This document shows positions 17,721 to 26,114 of a stretch of DNA of 64,000 nucleotides, piece after piece. Below the pieces are notes generated by a model. It saw only the letters and a list, made by a program, of their open reading frames with translations, searched no databases and had not been told where the DNA came from. The stretch is from Chloroflexota bacterium (GTDB lineage Bacteria; Chloroflexota; Anaerolineae; Anaerolineales; Villigracilaceae), in the NCBI GenBank assembly GCA_016234485.1, contig JACRBL010000023.1, positions 40,948 to 104,947 of the forward strand, given 5' to 3'. Positions within the stretch are counted from its first letter, which is position 1. Every line of letters begins with the position of its first letter. The position numbers and the translations under genes are program-made.

Positions 17721-17842
17721 GTCATTGCGAGGATGCGTTTTTCCCGACGAAGCAATCTCCTGGTCGTGCGCGGGGATTGCTTCGGGCATGGTCTCGATAC
17801 GGCGGAAGAACACCGCCTACTCGACCAGCCCTCGCAATGACG
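17721..17842. repeat. Dispersed hairpin repeat, family 1 copy 3, with nested palindrome
   Basis: Starts GTCATTGCGAGGATGCG and ends CCCTCGCAATGACG. About 43 bp (roughly 17788-17830) in the right arm is extra: GGTCTCGATACGGCGG and CCGCCTACTCGACC, itself an inverted repeat. It appears to be one palindromic element inserted in another. Confidence 0.75.
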
Positions 17843-17861
17843 GGATGTGAGTGATTTTGAA

Positions 17862-18227
17862 ATGGAAACAATCACATTTGACCTCTCATGGCTTTGCATG
17901 GTAATTCCACTTGGAATAATTGTTGTGGCTGCCATTTTAGGTACGCGTTCAAGACTGCGATATGCAAGTCAAATTCGCGAAGCTCTAGCCAGAGGCGCAT
18001 TTAAAGAATTGAATGCACCTGAAATGAAGTCTCGAATTCGCCGCTTGGCTGTTGTTGCGCTGATTGGCGCAATTGGAATGTGTTTGTCTTTTGCTTTTGT
18101 TGTATTGCAACAGATAAGTGGAGTCAATGCGTTTTTTGACCTTATCGTTGCAGTTGGACTAGTATTTGGCATTGTTGCTTCTATAACAGGTCTCATGATG
18201 CGTAGAGAGATTGACAAGCGGCTATAA
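17862..18227 (+). CDS. Small membrane protein of unknown function
   Basis: Protein of about 121 aa with three predicted membrane segments: near the N-terminus (SWLCMVIPLGIIVVAAILG), a central one (LAVVALIGAIGMCLSFAFVV) and a C-terminal one (LIVAVGLVFGIVASITGLMM). A charged stretch rich in Arg, Glu and Lys separates the first two. The ATG at 17862 is preferred, but a GTG at 17847 is in frame just past the repeat. It is more AT-rich than its neighbours and interrupts a catabolic gene run, which suggests later acquisition. No family recognised. Confidence 0.6.
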   Translation: METITFDLSWLCMVIPLGIIVVAAILGTRSRLRYASQIREALARGAFKELNAPEMKSRIRRLAVVALIGAIGMCLSFAFVVLQQISGVNAFFDLIVAVGLVFGIVASITGLMMRREIDKRL

Positions 18228-18277
18228 CTAACGCCCCTATGCCTCAAACAATTATTGTTACCAGAAAAGGAACCCAA

Positions 18278-19720
18278 ATGACATTCGCAACCCTCCTCAC
18301 ACAAGAACAAGTGGAACGAATCCACGAGGCTTCGTTGGAAGTCCTCGAAAACGTCGGCCTGCTGGTGCGACTTGAAAAAGCGCGTGACATGTTCGCGCGT
18401 CATGGTTGTAAAGTGGACTCCGAGACGCAGATGGTCACGTTTCCGCGCGCGGTGGTGGAAAAATATCGCAAGATGATTCCGCCCACCTTCACCTTTCGTG
18501 GACGCGACCCGAAGTTCGATCGCGCCATCCCGACCGACAGGCCGATCCTCGTCACGGGCAGTTCGGCGCCCGATATCATTGACCCCGTTTCGGGTCGCGA
18601 ACGACGCGCCCGCTCAGACGATATCGCCCGCATCGCGCACCTCGTCAACGAGCTGCCCGCCTACGATGTCTTCTCCGTCTCCACGCTCGCGGACGACGCC
18701 CCCAATGGACAGTTCACGCTGGCGCGCCTTTATCCCGCGCTCAAACATTGCCTCAAACCGATCCGTTCAACAACAACGGATATGGTGGATGCGCAGATCA
18801 TCCTGCGGATGTTGTACGCCATCGCGGGGAGCGAAGCCGCCTACATGGAGCGACCATTCGTCACGCATCATTATTGTCCCGTTGTCTCGCCGCTGACCAT
18901 GGATCATCTTTCGACTGAAGCGGTCATGTACTTTAGCGAAAAGGGACTGCCTGTTTACCCGTCCATTGTGCCGAACGCGGGGCTGACCTCGCCCATGTCC
19001 ATGGCGGGGACGCTGGCGCAGGGCAACGCGGAATTTCTCGCAGCCGCGATTTTGATGCAGATGGTGCGCGAGGGGACGCCGACCATTTACGCCTCGCTTC
19101 CCACCATCGCGGACATGCGGACGGGCGCGTACGCCTCGGGCGGAATCGAGTGCGGGATGCTCCACATGGCCTTCGCGCAGATGGCGCGTTTCTATAACGT
19201 GCCGAGCGGCGGATATATCGGGCTGACCAACTCGAAGGTCAACGACGCGCAAATGGGATATGAAACGGGCATGTCGGTCGTCGCGGGACTTCTGGGCGGC
19301 GCGGACATGTTCAACACGGGCGGCCTGCTCGACGCGTTGAAAGCATTTGACTTCGCCAAAGCCGTGATTGACGATGAAATCTTCACCATGCTCAAACGCA
19401 TGAAGCGCGGCATTAACTTTAGCGAAGACGAACTTGCGCTGGAAGTCATTGCGCAGGTCAAACCAGGCGGCTCGTTTATGATGAGTCCGCACACGGCGAA
19501 ACGCATGAAGACCGAAGCCATCCTCACCAAACTGGGCGACCGCGAGGCTCGTTCCATCTGGGAGAAGAAGGGCGCCTCGGACACGCACACCCGCGCCATG
19601 AAACGCGCCAACGAAATTTTCGCGAAAGCCAGCGCTACCCTCTTCTCCGATGAAATTGAGTCGCGCATCCGCGCCGAATTCCCGAATCTCATTTCAGGCG
19701 TGTTGGAAATGCCGAAGTAA
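18278..19720 (+). CDS. Trimethylamine methyltransferase (MttB) superfamily protein
   Basis: COG5598-type methyltransferase, 480 aa. MttB-superfamily enzymes move a methyl group from a quaternary or tertiary amine to a cognate corrinoid protein; true MttB has pyrrolysine, whereas relatives such as glycine betaine methyltransferase MtgB do not. No in-frame amber codon is seen, so this is of the non-pyrrolysine type. Recognisable stretches include LTQEQVERIHEASLEVLENVG, PVVSPLTMD, and GGYIGLTNSKVNDAQMGYET in the central barrel. AAAGGAACCCAA precedes the ATG at 18278, so that start is used over 18239. No corrinoid protein or activase lies in the window. Glycine betaine or a related betaine is a reasonable guess. 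Confidence 0.88.
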   Translation: MTFATLLTQEQVERIHEASLEVLENVGLLVRLEKARDMFARHGCKVDSETQMVTFPRAVVEKYRKMIPPTFTFRGRDPKFDRAIPTDRPILVTGSSAPDIIDPVSGRERRARSDDIARIAHLVNELPAYDVFSVSTLADDAPNGQFTLARLYPALKHCLKPIRSTTTDMVDAQIILRMLYAIAGSEAAYMERPFVTHHYCPVVSPLTMDHLSTEAVMYFSEKGLPVYPSIVPNAGLTSPMSMAGTLAQGNAEFLAAAILMQMVREGTPTIYASLPTIADMRTGAYASGGIECGMLHMAFAQMARFYNVPSGGYIGLTNSKVNDAQMGYETGMSVVAGLLGGADMFNTGGLLDALKAFDFAKAVIDDEIFTMLKRMKRGINFSEDELALEVIAQVKPGGSFMMSPHTAKRMKTEAILTKLGDREARSIWEKKGASDTHTRAMKRANEIFAKASATLFSDEIESRIRAEFPNLISGVLEMPK

Positions 19721-19728
19721 TCCTTATT

Positions 19729-19810
19729 GTCGTTGCGAGGGGGGCGCTTTTCCGACGAAGCAACCCCCTCCACCGCGAGGAGACTGCTTCGGGGAGAGCG
19801 CCCTCGCAGA
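19729..19810. repeat. Dispersed hairpin repeat, family 1 copy 4 (diverged)
   Basis: Diverged copy: GTCGTTGCGAGGGGGGCG at the left, CGACGAAGCAACCCCCTCC in the middle, and a right arm of GCGCCCTCGCAGAAAC that has lost the final ATGACG. It lies between the MttB-like and metallophosphoesterase genes. Confidence 0.7.
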
Positions 19811-19831
19811 AACAAAGCCAAAGGAACCCAA

Positions 19832-20770
19832 ATGAAAATCTTCTTTGCCACAGACATTCACGGCTCGGACATTTGCTGGTTGAAATTTCTCAACGCGGGA
19901 AAATTCTACGGCGTGGATGTGCTTATCCTCGGCGGCGACATGACGGGCAAGGCCATCGTCCCTGTCATCCATCAAGGCGGGACGAAGTATCGCATGATCC
20001 TGCTCCAACAGCCTTTCGACGCGGCGAACGAGACCGAGTTGCAGAACATGATGAAGCGCGTCCGCAGTCGCGGCTACTATCCCTACATTACCAATCCCGA
20101 TGAGATTCAAGAACTCGAAAAGACTCCCGACAAAATCCACGACATTTTCCATTCGGAAGTGTTGAAGGTCGCCCAGCAATGGATGGACATCGCCGATAAA
20201 AAACTGGACGGCACGGACATGAAAGTCTATTGCAGTCCAGGCAACGATGACATGTTCGAAGTGGACGAGATCGTGCGCGCCTCGAAACGGGTCGTCCTTT
20301 CGGAGGGGGAGGTGATTCCGCTCAACGAACATCACGAGATGATCTCCTCGGGCTGGAGCAACGTCACCCCGTGGCGAACTCATCGCGAGGAAACAGAAGA
20401 CCTGCTCAAGGTCAGGTATGAAGCGATGACGTCCCGCCTCAAGGACGCGCGCAACGCGATCTTCAATATCCACGTCCCGCCGCATAAATCCAACTTGGAT
20501 GAAGCGCCCGAACTGGACGAGAACCTGCGTCCCAAAATGGCGGGACAGGCGCTGAAACCTGTCGGCTCGACCGCGCTGCGAAAGGCGATTGAAACGCATC
20601 AGCCGTTGCTCGGCCTGCATGGACACATCCACGAAGGCCGTGGCGCGTCTCGCATTGGAAAGACATTGTGCATCAACCCTGGTTCGATGTATGAACAGGG
20701 CACGTTGCTGGGAGCCATCGTAACCCTGGGCAAGAACAAAGTGCAGGATTATGTGTTGACGAGCGGTTGA
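19832..20770 (+). CDS. Metallophosphoesterase, calcineurin-like
   Basis: Predicted dinuclear metal phosphoesterase of 312 aa. Five family motifs are seen in order: ATDIHGSD (6-13), LGGDMTGK, SPGNDDMFE, a His-containing segment FNIHVPPHKSN and LHGHIHEGRGASRIG. AAAGGAACCCAA precedes the ATG at 19832, the same leader as the MttB-like gene, so the two are probably expressed alike. Upstream in-frame sequence is repeat DNA and is excluded. The substrate (sugar phosphate, nucleotide or phosphodiester) cannot be told. Confidence 0.9.
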   Translation: MKIFFATDIHGSDICWLKFLNAGKFYGVDVLILGGDMTGKAIVPVIHQGGTKYRMILLQQPFDAANETELQNMMKRVRSRGYYPYITNPDEIQELEKTPDKIHDIFHSEVLKVAQQWMDIADKKLDGTDMKVYCSPGNDDMFEVDEIVRASKRVVLSEGEVIPLNEHHEMISSGWSNVTPWRTHREETEDLLKVRYEAMTSRLKDARNAIFNIHVPPHKSNLDEAPELDENLRPKMAGQALKPVGSTALRKAIETHQPLLGLHGHIHEGRGASRIGKTLCINPGSMYEQGTLLGAIVTLGKNKVQDYVLTSG

Positions 20771-20779
20771 GTTTCATTC

Positions 20780-20893
20780 GTCATCGCGAGCGTTCTTCCC
20801 TGGTACCGCCCGCCAGGGCAGGTGTGCGAAGCAATCCCCTCCCCACGACCGCAAGATTGCTTCGTCGGGGAGACCGCCCTCCTCGCAATGACG
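20780..20893. repeat. Dispersed hairpin repeat, family 1 copy 5, with nested palindrome
   Basis: GTCATCGCGAGCGTTCTTCC at the left, then an extra CCTGG...CCAGG palindrome (about 20800-20822) in the left arm, then GCGAAGCAATCC, AGATTGCTTCGTCGGG and CCTCCTCGCAATGACG. The right end supplies the first in-frame ATG of the GIY-YIG remnant. Confidence 0.75.
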
Positions 20894-21100
20894 GAGATGG
20901 AAATAAAAAACAAAATGGTGGAAGGTTTTACAAGTAAATACAACGTCACGAAGTTGGTTTACTTTGAAGAATTTGCCACCATGCCTGAAGCCATCGCCCG
21001 CGAAAAACAAATCAAAGGCGGCTCGCGGCAGAAGAAGATTGATTTGATCAAGAAAATGAATCCCACCTGGGAAGACTTGTATGAGAAATTCTTTGTTTGA
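20890..21100 (+). pseudogene. GIY-YIG endonuclease remnant (C-terminal two thirds)
   Basis: The frame encodes NKMVEGFTSKYNVTKLVYFEE, AIAREKQIKGGSRQKKIDLI and MNPTWEDLYEKFF, the middle and end of the small standalone GIY-YIG nuclease family of about 90 aa. The first 30 or so residues, including the YYVYIL...GTLYIGVT catalytic strand and the Arg helix, are missing; the coding similarity starts directly after a family-1 repeat. A second repeat begins 18 bp after the stop. Without the GIY-YIG strand no nuclease activity is expected. Confidence 0.75.
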
Positions 21101-21118
21101 TTGAGTCCCACTTGATCC

Positions 21119-21206
21119 GTCATTGCGAGCGCTCTTTGCGAAGCAATCCCCTCCACAAGGCCAAGAGATTGCTTCGTCGGGAAGAGCGCCCTCCTCACAA
21201 TGACGG
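21119..21206. repeat. Dispersed hairpin repeat, family 1 copy 6
   Basis: GTCATTGCGAGCGCTCTTTGCGAAGCAATCC at the left; AGATTGCTTCGTCGGGAAGAGCGCCCTCCTCACAATGACG at the right, listed here as a description of the two arms with a short loop. With copy 5 it flanks the GIY-YIG remnant. Confidence 0.8.
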
Positions 21207-21294
21207 AAGAAAAAAATCCGTGTGCCGCATTTCGGGCTCTACGTGTTACACCCTGTAGCACGAAAAATCATTCACCATTGAGAGGAGTTTTGCC

Positions 21295-22944
21295 ATGAGT
21301 GACCTGTTTGTCCGTAAAGCGACTGGCCTGGTTCGATCCTGGTCGGTCTTCGACGCGTTTGTTTACGCGTTGTTTTCCATCAACCTCATCACGCTGGGGT
21401 TGTACAGTTTCAGCCAGATGTACTACTTCGGCGGTGGGATGATAGATGCCCTGATCATTAGCGCGATCTTCATCTTCTTTGAGGTGGTCGTCTACTCGGC
21501 TCTGATCGCGGTCATGCCGCGCTCGGGCGGCGACTACGTCTGGCAGAGCCGAATTTTGGGCGGCGCGGTCGGCTTCATTCTCGCCGTCACGGGCTGGTGG
21601 TTCATCCTGTGGCTGTGGGTTCCGCTGTATGGCGATATGTTCCGCCACATCGTTCTCGTGCCGATCCTCAGCGTGTTTGGCGCAAAAGACCTCGCGCTGT
21701 GGTTCGCTGGCACGCAGGTCGGCGCGTTCACGGCCTCGGTCATCACCATTGCCATCGTCAGCCTGTTCATCGCCCTCGGCATGAAGACCTACGCCCGCAT
21801 CCAGAAGATTTCCTTCTACGGCGGCATGTTGGGACTTCTCATCGTCATCGTACTGCTGCTCTCGGGCAATCCTGAATCGTTCAAAGCCGCCTTCGACGCG
21901 AATGCCACCGCGATGTTTGACGCAGCGCCTGGCGCATACGATGCCACAGTTCAACTCGGAACGGACGCGGGCGCGTCCACACCTTTCTCGGGTGGCGGAC
22001 TCGCGGCGGTCTTCCTCGTCATTCCCTACCTGGTCTTCTTCAACCTGTGGCCGAACTGGGGCGCGACCCTCTACGGCGAGGTGCGCGGCGCCACCGATTT
22101 TAAACGCAACATCTCTGGCATGGGCTCGGCGCTTGCCATCACGACCCTGCTTGGCATCATTCTGCTCTTTGCCATCAAGCAGACCATCGGCTGGGACTTC
22201 TACGTGCAAGCGGGTGGCGCATGGTGGAACTACGCCTGGGGATTCGCCCCCGACGCGACTCCCGCCTTCCCCGTCTGGCCGTATCCCGCCCTGCTCGCAT
22301 CCTTCCTGACCAATAGCTCGATCCTGCGCATCCTCGTCGTGGTGTTGATGAGCTTGTGGTGGTTCGGCTGGAGCGGCACGGTCTTCCTGTCATCCACGCG
22401 CGTCATCTTTGCGGCCGCCTTCGATCGCCTGCTCCCTGAGTCTGTCGCGGATGTCAACGAACGCACTGGCACGCCGCTTTGGGCCCTGGGTTTGATGGTG
22501 CTTCCTTCATTGTTCGTAGCGTTCCTGTTCAACTTCAACTATTTCAACTTCGCGAGCCTTACGCTTTGCTCCACATTGGTTATCGCGGTAACCTTCCTTG
22601 GTACGACCATCGCGGCCATCATTCTGCCGTACAAGAAGCCCGATCTCTACAAGGCCTCGCCGATCGCCAAGTACAACATCTTCGGCATCCCGCTAATCAC
22701 TGTGGCGGGCGTCATCTTTGGCGGCTTCCTTGTCTTCCTGCTTTACCAGTGGATCCTTGATCCGAATGCGCTCTACGGGATCGGCTACAGTATCAATGAA
22801 GCAGGCTACAAGAACGGCACCTCGCTCATTTACATGGGCGCGAATTACCTGCTGGCCGCCATCATCTATTTCGGGTTCAAAGTCTACCGCAAGAACAAGG
22901 GCATTGACCTCGATAAAGTGCAATCCGAGATTCCTGTGGAATAA
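21295..22944 (+). CDS. APC-superfamily amino acid permease
   Basis: Membrane transporter of 549 aa with about 12 hydrophobic segments. The N-terminus has a short cytoplasmic stretch (RKATGLVRSWSVFDAFVYAL), and MPRSGGDYVWQSRILGG is the APC loop after TM2. EVRGATDFKRNISGMG corresponds to the loop after TM6 that usually carries the E(E/D)...P.R consensus. It is unlike the permease at 2504-4210 and represents a different APC branch. GAGAGGAG precedes the ATG at 21295. The substrate is probably an amino acid or amine; no specificity residues can be read. It sits between two family-1 repeats. Confidence 0.88.
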   Translation: MSDLFVRKATGLVRSWSVFDAFVYALFSINLITLGLYSFSQMYYFGGGMIDALIISAIFIFFEVVVYSALIAVMPRSGGDYVWQSRILGGAVGFILAVTGWWFILWLWVPLYGDMFRHIVLVPILSVFGAKDLALWFAGTQVGAFTASVITIAIVSLFIALGMKTYARIQKISFYGGMLGLLIVIVLLLSGNPESFKAAFDANATAMFDAAPGAYDATVQLGTDAGASTPFSGGGLAAVFLVIPYLVFFNLWPNWGATLYGEVRGATDFKRNISGMGSALAITTLLGIILLFAIKQTIGWDFYVQAGGAWWNYAWGFAPDATPAFPVWPYPALLASFLTNSSILRILVVVLMSLWWFGWSGTVFLSSTRVIFAAAFDRLLPESVADVNERTGTPLWALGLMVLPSLFVAFLFNFNYFNFASLTLCSTLVIAVTFLGTTIAAIILPYKKPDLYKASPIAKYNIFGIPLITVAGVIFGGFLVFLLYQWILDPNALYGIGYSINEAGYKNGTSLIYMGANYLLAAIIYFGFKVYRKNKGIDLDKVQSEIPVE

Positions 22945-22953
22945 CATCGTTTC

Positions 22954-23035
22954 GTCATTGCGAGGAGCGGAGCGACGAAGCAATCTCCTGGCACGATGGG
23001 GGATTGCTTCGGGCGGGTACGCCCTCGCAATGACG
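22954..23035. repeat. Dispersed hairpin repeat, family 1 copy 7
   Basis: GTCATTGCGAGGAGCGGAGCGACGAAGC region at the left, GGGATTGCTTCGGGCGGG and GCCCTCGCAATGACG at the right. It ends 10 bp before the nucleotidyltransferase-like ATG. Confidence 0.85.
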
Positions 23036-23045
23036 GTGCAGAACC

Positions 23046-23798
23046 ATGCCCTTCACCCAACAAGAACTCCTCGCCGAACTCCATCGCCTCGTGCAAACCG
23101 CCGAGGCGAAAGGGATTCACCTGCGCGCCATCGGTGGGCTGGCCGTTCGCCTGCATTATCGCGACGATCATCCCGCCTTCAAACGCGACTACCCCGATCT
23201 CGATTTCGTGGTGGCGCGCAAACAACGGCGTGAGTTCGAAGCGTTCATGACCGAGGCTGGCTATAGCCCGAACAAGCAGTTCAACCTGCTCAACGGCGCG
23301 CACCGCCAGATTTATTTCCAAAACGACTCCGAGTTGAAAGTGGATATCTTCGTCGGCGATTTCGAAATGTGCCACAAGATTCCCCTCGAAGACCGCCTCA
23401 CCGCCGACCCGCTCACCATCCCGCTCGCGGAGTTGCTTCTCTCCAAAGCGCAGGTCGTCGAGATCAACAAAAAGGATTTGCTCGACCTGACCTCGCTCCT
23501 GCTTTTCAATGAGACGGGCGACGACGACTCCCGCATCAACCTGACCCAACTCGCGCGCCTCTGCTCCGCCGACTGGGGACTCTACAAAACCATCTCGCTC
23601 AACCTCGACCGCGTAGCGGACTTGACCACCCAAGCCGATTCCCCGCTTACGGATTCCGAGCGCGCCGCCATTCGTGCGCGTTGCCACGAAATCTTGAAGA
23701 CCTTCGAGGCCATGCCCAAGCCCCTCGCCTGGCAGTTACGCGACCGCGTCGGGACGCGCGTTCGCTGGTACGAGGAAGTGGAAGAGGTGGCTCGGTAA
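23046..23798 (+). CDS. Nucleotidyltransferase-fold protein
   Basis: Protein of 250 aa with an N-terminal nucleotidyltransferase fold: AIGGLAVRLHYRDD is the GG(S/L) helix-turn and KRDYPDLDFVV carries the metal-binding Asp pair (DLD). A third acidic residue is likely in LKVDIFVGDF. The C-terminal half is alpha-helical and Asp/Glu-rich. Relatives include AbiEii/MNT-type proteins and stand-alone hypothetical transferases; no antitoxin or HEPN partner is adjacent, so a toxin-antitoxin role is not supported. Function unknown. Confidence 0.75.
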   Translation: MPFTQQELLAELHRLVQTAEAKGIHLRAIGGLAVRLHYRDDHPAFKRDYPDLDFVVARKQRREFEAFMTEAGYSPNKQFNLLNGAHRQIYFQNDSELKVDIFVGDFEMCHKIPLEDRLTADPLTIPLAELLLSKAQVVEINKKDLLDLTSLLLFNETGDDDSRINLTQLARLCSADWGLYKTISLNLDRVADLTTQADSPLTDSERAAIRARCHEILKTFEAMPKPLAWQLRDRVGTRVRWYEEVEEVAR

Positions 23799-23930
23799 CG
23801 TAATTTGCCAAATTGCGCCACACGTGGCCAAACTGGCAACCCGGCCCGCGATGGCCGCGCCCCGCGCGAGGTCCGTGCGAAGCGATGGTTATCGTTCGGT
23901 TAATATCGTGTGAAAGTCGGCAAAGTCAAA

Positions 23931-23959
23931 TTGACTTGAGTCGCTGAAAATGCTACAAT
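23931..23959 (+). promoter_or_regulatory. Sigma-70-type promoter of the ABC importer operon
   Basis: TTGACT at 23931-23936, exactly 17 bp, then TACAAT at 23954-23959 with an extended -10 TGC. It is followed by about 95 bp of leader and AGGAGATAGAGAG before the ATG at 24061. This is the cleanest plus-strand promoter in the window. Confidence 0.8.
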
Positions 23960-24060
23960 CAATTGCAGAATGAAAGGAGGCGCTCGAAACATATCTTCGA
24001 AAACACTGTTTGTCGCTCGATCGTATTTCCACCAACCCAAAACCTAGGAGATAGAGAGAA

Positions 24061-25203
24061 ATGCGTACTAACAAGTTCGTTTTCAATTTGATTGCTCTGT
24101 TCGTGGTCGCGGCCACCCTGCTTTCCGCTTGCGGAGGCGGCGTTGCCCCGGCACCTGAAGGCGGCGTTGCTGTGCCGAAGGAACTTCTTGATGCCTGCAA
24201 AGCAGAAGGCATGTTGTCCATCATTGCCACCCCGGCTAGCTGGGCAAATTATGGGGAGATTTTTGAACTCTTCAAAGCCACCACTGGCGTTGAACTGAAT
24301 TCCCTCGATGAAAATGCCGGTTCCGCGGATGAACTCGCGGCCGTGGAAGCCAACAAGGGCAATAAAGGCCCGCAGGCTCCTGATATCCTCGACGTTGGCT
24401 ATGCTTACGGACAGGAAGGCATTGACAAGGGTCTGTACATGGCCTACAAGGTCACCAATTGGGACAAGATCCCCGAAAAGATTTTGGGCCTGCCCTCGAA
24501 GGATCCCAATGGTTATTGGACCGGCGGCTACTACGGCGTGATGGCCCTCGAAGTCAACACCGCTGTCGTGAAGAATGTCCCGCAAAACTGGGAAGACCTG
24601 CTGAAGCCCGAATACAAGGGCCAGGTTGCCCTGACCGGCGACCCGCGCAGTTCGAACCAGGCGGCCCAGTCTGTGTTTGCTGCCTCGCTCGCCAATGGCG
24701 GCTCGCTCGATGACGTTCAACCCGGCCTTGACTTCTTCAAGAAAGTCAATGAAGCGGGCAACTTCGTCCCGGTGATCGCCAAGGTCGGCACCGTTGCGCA
24801 AGGCGCGACCCCGATCGTTTTGGCGTGGGACTACAATGCCTTCGGCGATCGCGATTCGCTCGCTGGCAACCCGGAACTCGCGGTGGTCTATCCGAGCCCG
24901 ACCATCGCCAGCATGTACGTCCAGGCGATCAGCGCGTATGCCCCGCACCCCAACTGCGCCAAGGTTTGGATGGAAATCATCCACTCGGACCAGGGCCAGA
25001 TGGCTTGGATGAAGGGCTATGCTCATGGCGTGCATCAGGCTGATATGGAAGCCCGCGGCGTCATTCCCGCGGACCTGAAAGCCAAACTGCCCGCCTCCGA
25101 TGCCTACGCTTCGGCCGTTTCGCCCACCCCCGCCCAGCTTTCCGCCGCACGTGAAGCGATCAAGGCTGGTTGGGACGCCACCGTCGGCGTGGAAGTTAAA
25201 TAA
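24061..25203 (+). CDS. ABC transporter substrate-binding lipoprotein (polyamine/iron-type)
   Basis: Periplasmic-binding-protein-like lipoprotein of 380 aa. The signal peptide ends in the lipobox LLSACGGG, so Cys24 should be lipidated. The mature part is a type 2 fold: ACKAEGMLSIIATPASWANYGEIFELFKATTGVEL is the first lobe start, AWDYNAF and PSPTIASMYVQAISAYAPHPN are hinge and ligand-side stretches. It resembles the PotD/Fe(III)/2-aminoethylphosphonate group. It is first in a four-gene operon with two permeases and an ATPase behind a strong promoter. Ligand unknown; a cationic amine would suit the locus. Confidence 0.88.
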   Translation: MRTNKFVFNLIALFVVAATLLSACGGGVAPAPEGGVAVPKELLDACKAEGMLSIIATPASWANYGEIFELFKATTGVELNSLDENAGSADELAAVEANKGNKGPQAPDILDVGYAYGQEGIDKGLYMAYKVTNWDKIPEKILGLPSKDPNGYWTGGYYGVMALEVNTAVVKNVPQNWEDLLKPEYKGQVALTGDPRSSNQAAQSVFAASLANGGSLDDVQPGLDFFKKVNEAGNFVPVIAKVGTVAQGATPIVLAWDYNAFGDRDSLAGNPELAVVYPSPTIASMYVQAISAYAPHPNCAKVWMEIIHSDQGQMAWMKGYAHGVHQADMEARGVIPADLKAKLPASDAYASAVSPTPAQLSAAREAIKAGWDATVGVEVK

Positions 25204-25217
25204 GGTTATCTGTGACC

Positions 25218-26114
25218 ATGTCACAGTCTCAAAAACGGGACGCGCCAAAAGCGCGTCCCGTCTCCCAAATGTCCTGGGCGTGGTTGGGGGTCATGCCGTT
25301 CTTCATTTTCGCCTTTATGTTTCTCCTTTATCCGTCCTCCACCATCGTTGTGCGAACATTTCAAGACGCGGAGACGGGCAGTTTCACCCTCAAGAATATA
25401 ATAAACCTGATGCGCGACCCATATGTGTTGGGCGCGTATTCCTTGAGCATCAAGATCAGCATCGTCACCGCGCTGGGGGGCGCGATTTTCGGCTTCCTGC
25501 TTGCGTACGCGGCCATCCGAGGCGGGTTGCCGCGTTTTATGCGCTCGAGTCTGATGACGTTCTCTGGCGTGGCTTCAAATTTTGCAGGCGTTCCGCTGGC
25601 ATTTGCTTTCATCGCCTTGCTCAGCCCGACAGGCATGTTGACGAATTGGCTCAAGGCGGTCGGTTTCAATATTTATGATTATGGATTTACCTTGTTCAAG
25701 TTTTGGGGATTGAGCCTGGTTTACATGTATTTCCAATTCCCCTTGATGGTGTTGATCATCACTCCCGCGATTGACGGTCTGCGGCGAGAATGGGTGGAGG
25801 CTTCGGAGAATTTAGGAGCCACCACTTTTCAATATTGGCGCTATGTGGCTTTCCCCATCCTGCTCCCATCGCTTCTGGGTTGCACCATCCTGCTCTTTGG
25901 CAACGCGTTTGGCGCCTTCGCCACCGCCCAAGCCTTGACAGGCGGTTCGGCCATGAACCTCGCCACGATCGTGATAGGCGCCCAGTTGCGCGGCGACGTG
26001 TTGGGCGACCTAGGCCTGGGTTATGCCGTGGCGTTTGGAATGGTGATCGTCATGACCGTTGTCATGATCGGTTATTCCGTTCTGCAACGCAGGGCAGAGA
26101 GGTGGTTGAAATGA
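25218..26114 (+). CDS. ABC transporter permease, PotB-like
   Basis: Membrane subunit of 298 aa with six hydrophobic segments and the BPD_transp_1 EAA-type loop in EASENLGATTFQYWRYVAFPILLP (about 195-218), which contacts the ATPase. The ATG at 25218 is preferred over a GTG six bases upstream. It begins 15 bp after the binding protein and its TGA overlaps the next ATG (ATGA), showing translational coupling. Confidence 0.88.
   Translation: MSQSQKRDAPKARPVSQMSWAWLGVMPFFIFAFMFLLYPSSTIVVRTFQDAETGSFTLKNIINLMRDPYVLGAYSLSIKISIVTALGGAIFGFLLAYAAIRGGLPRFMRSSLMTFSGVASNFAGVPLAFAFIALLSPTGMLTNWLKAVGFNIYDYGFTLFKFWGLSLVYMYFQFPLMVLIITPAIDGLRREWVEASENLGATTFQYWRYVAFPILLPSLLGCTILLFGNAFGAFATAQALTGGSAMNLATIVIGAQLRGDVLGDLGLGYAVAFGMVIVMTVVMIGYSVLQRRAERWLK

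Noticed and set aside
23046..23798. Calling the nucleotidyltransferase-fold gene part of an abortive-infection toxin-antitoxin system.
   Set aside because: No AbiEi-like or HEPN partner is adjacent; only the fold is supported.
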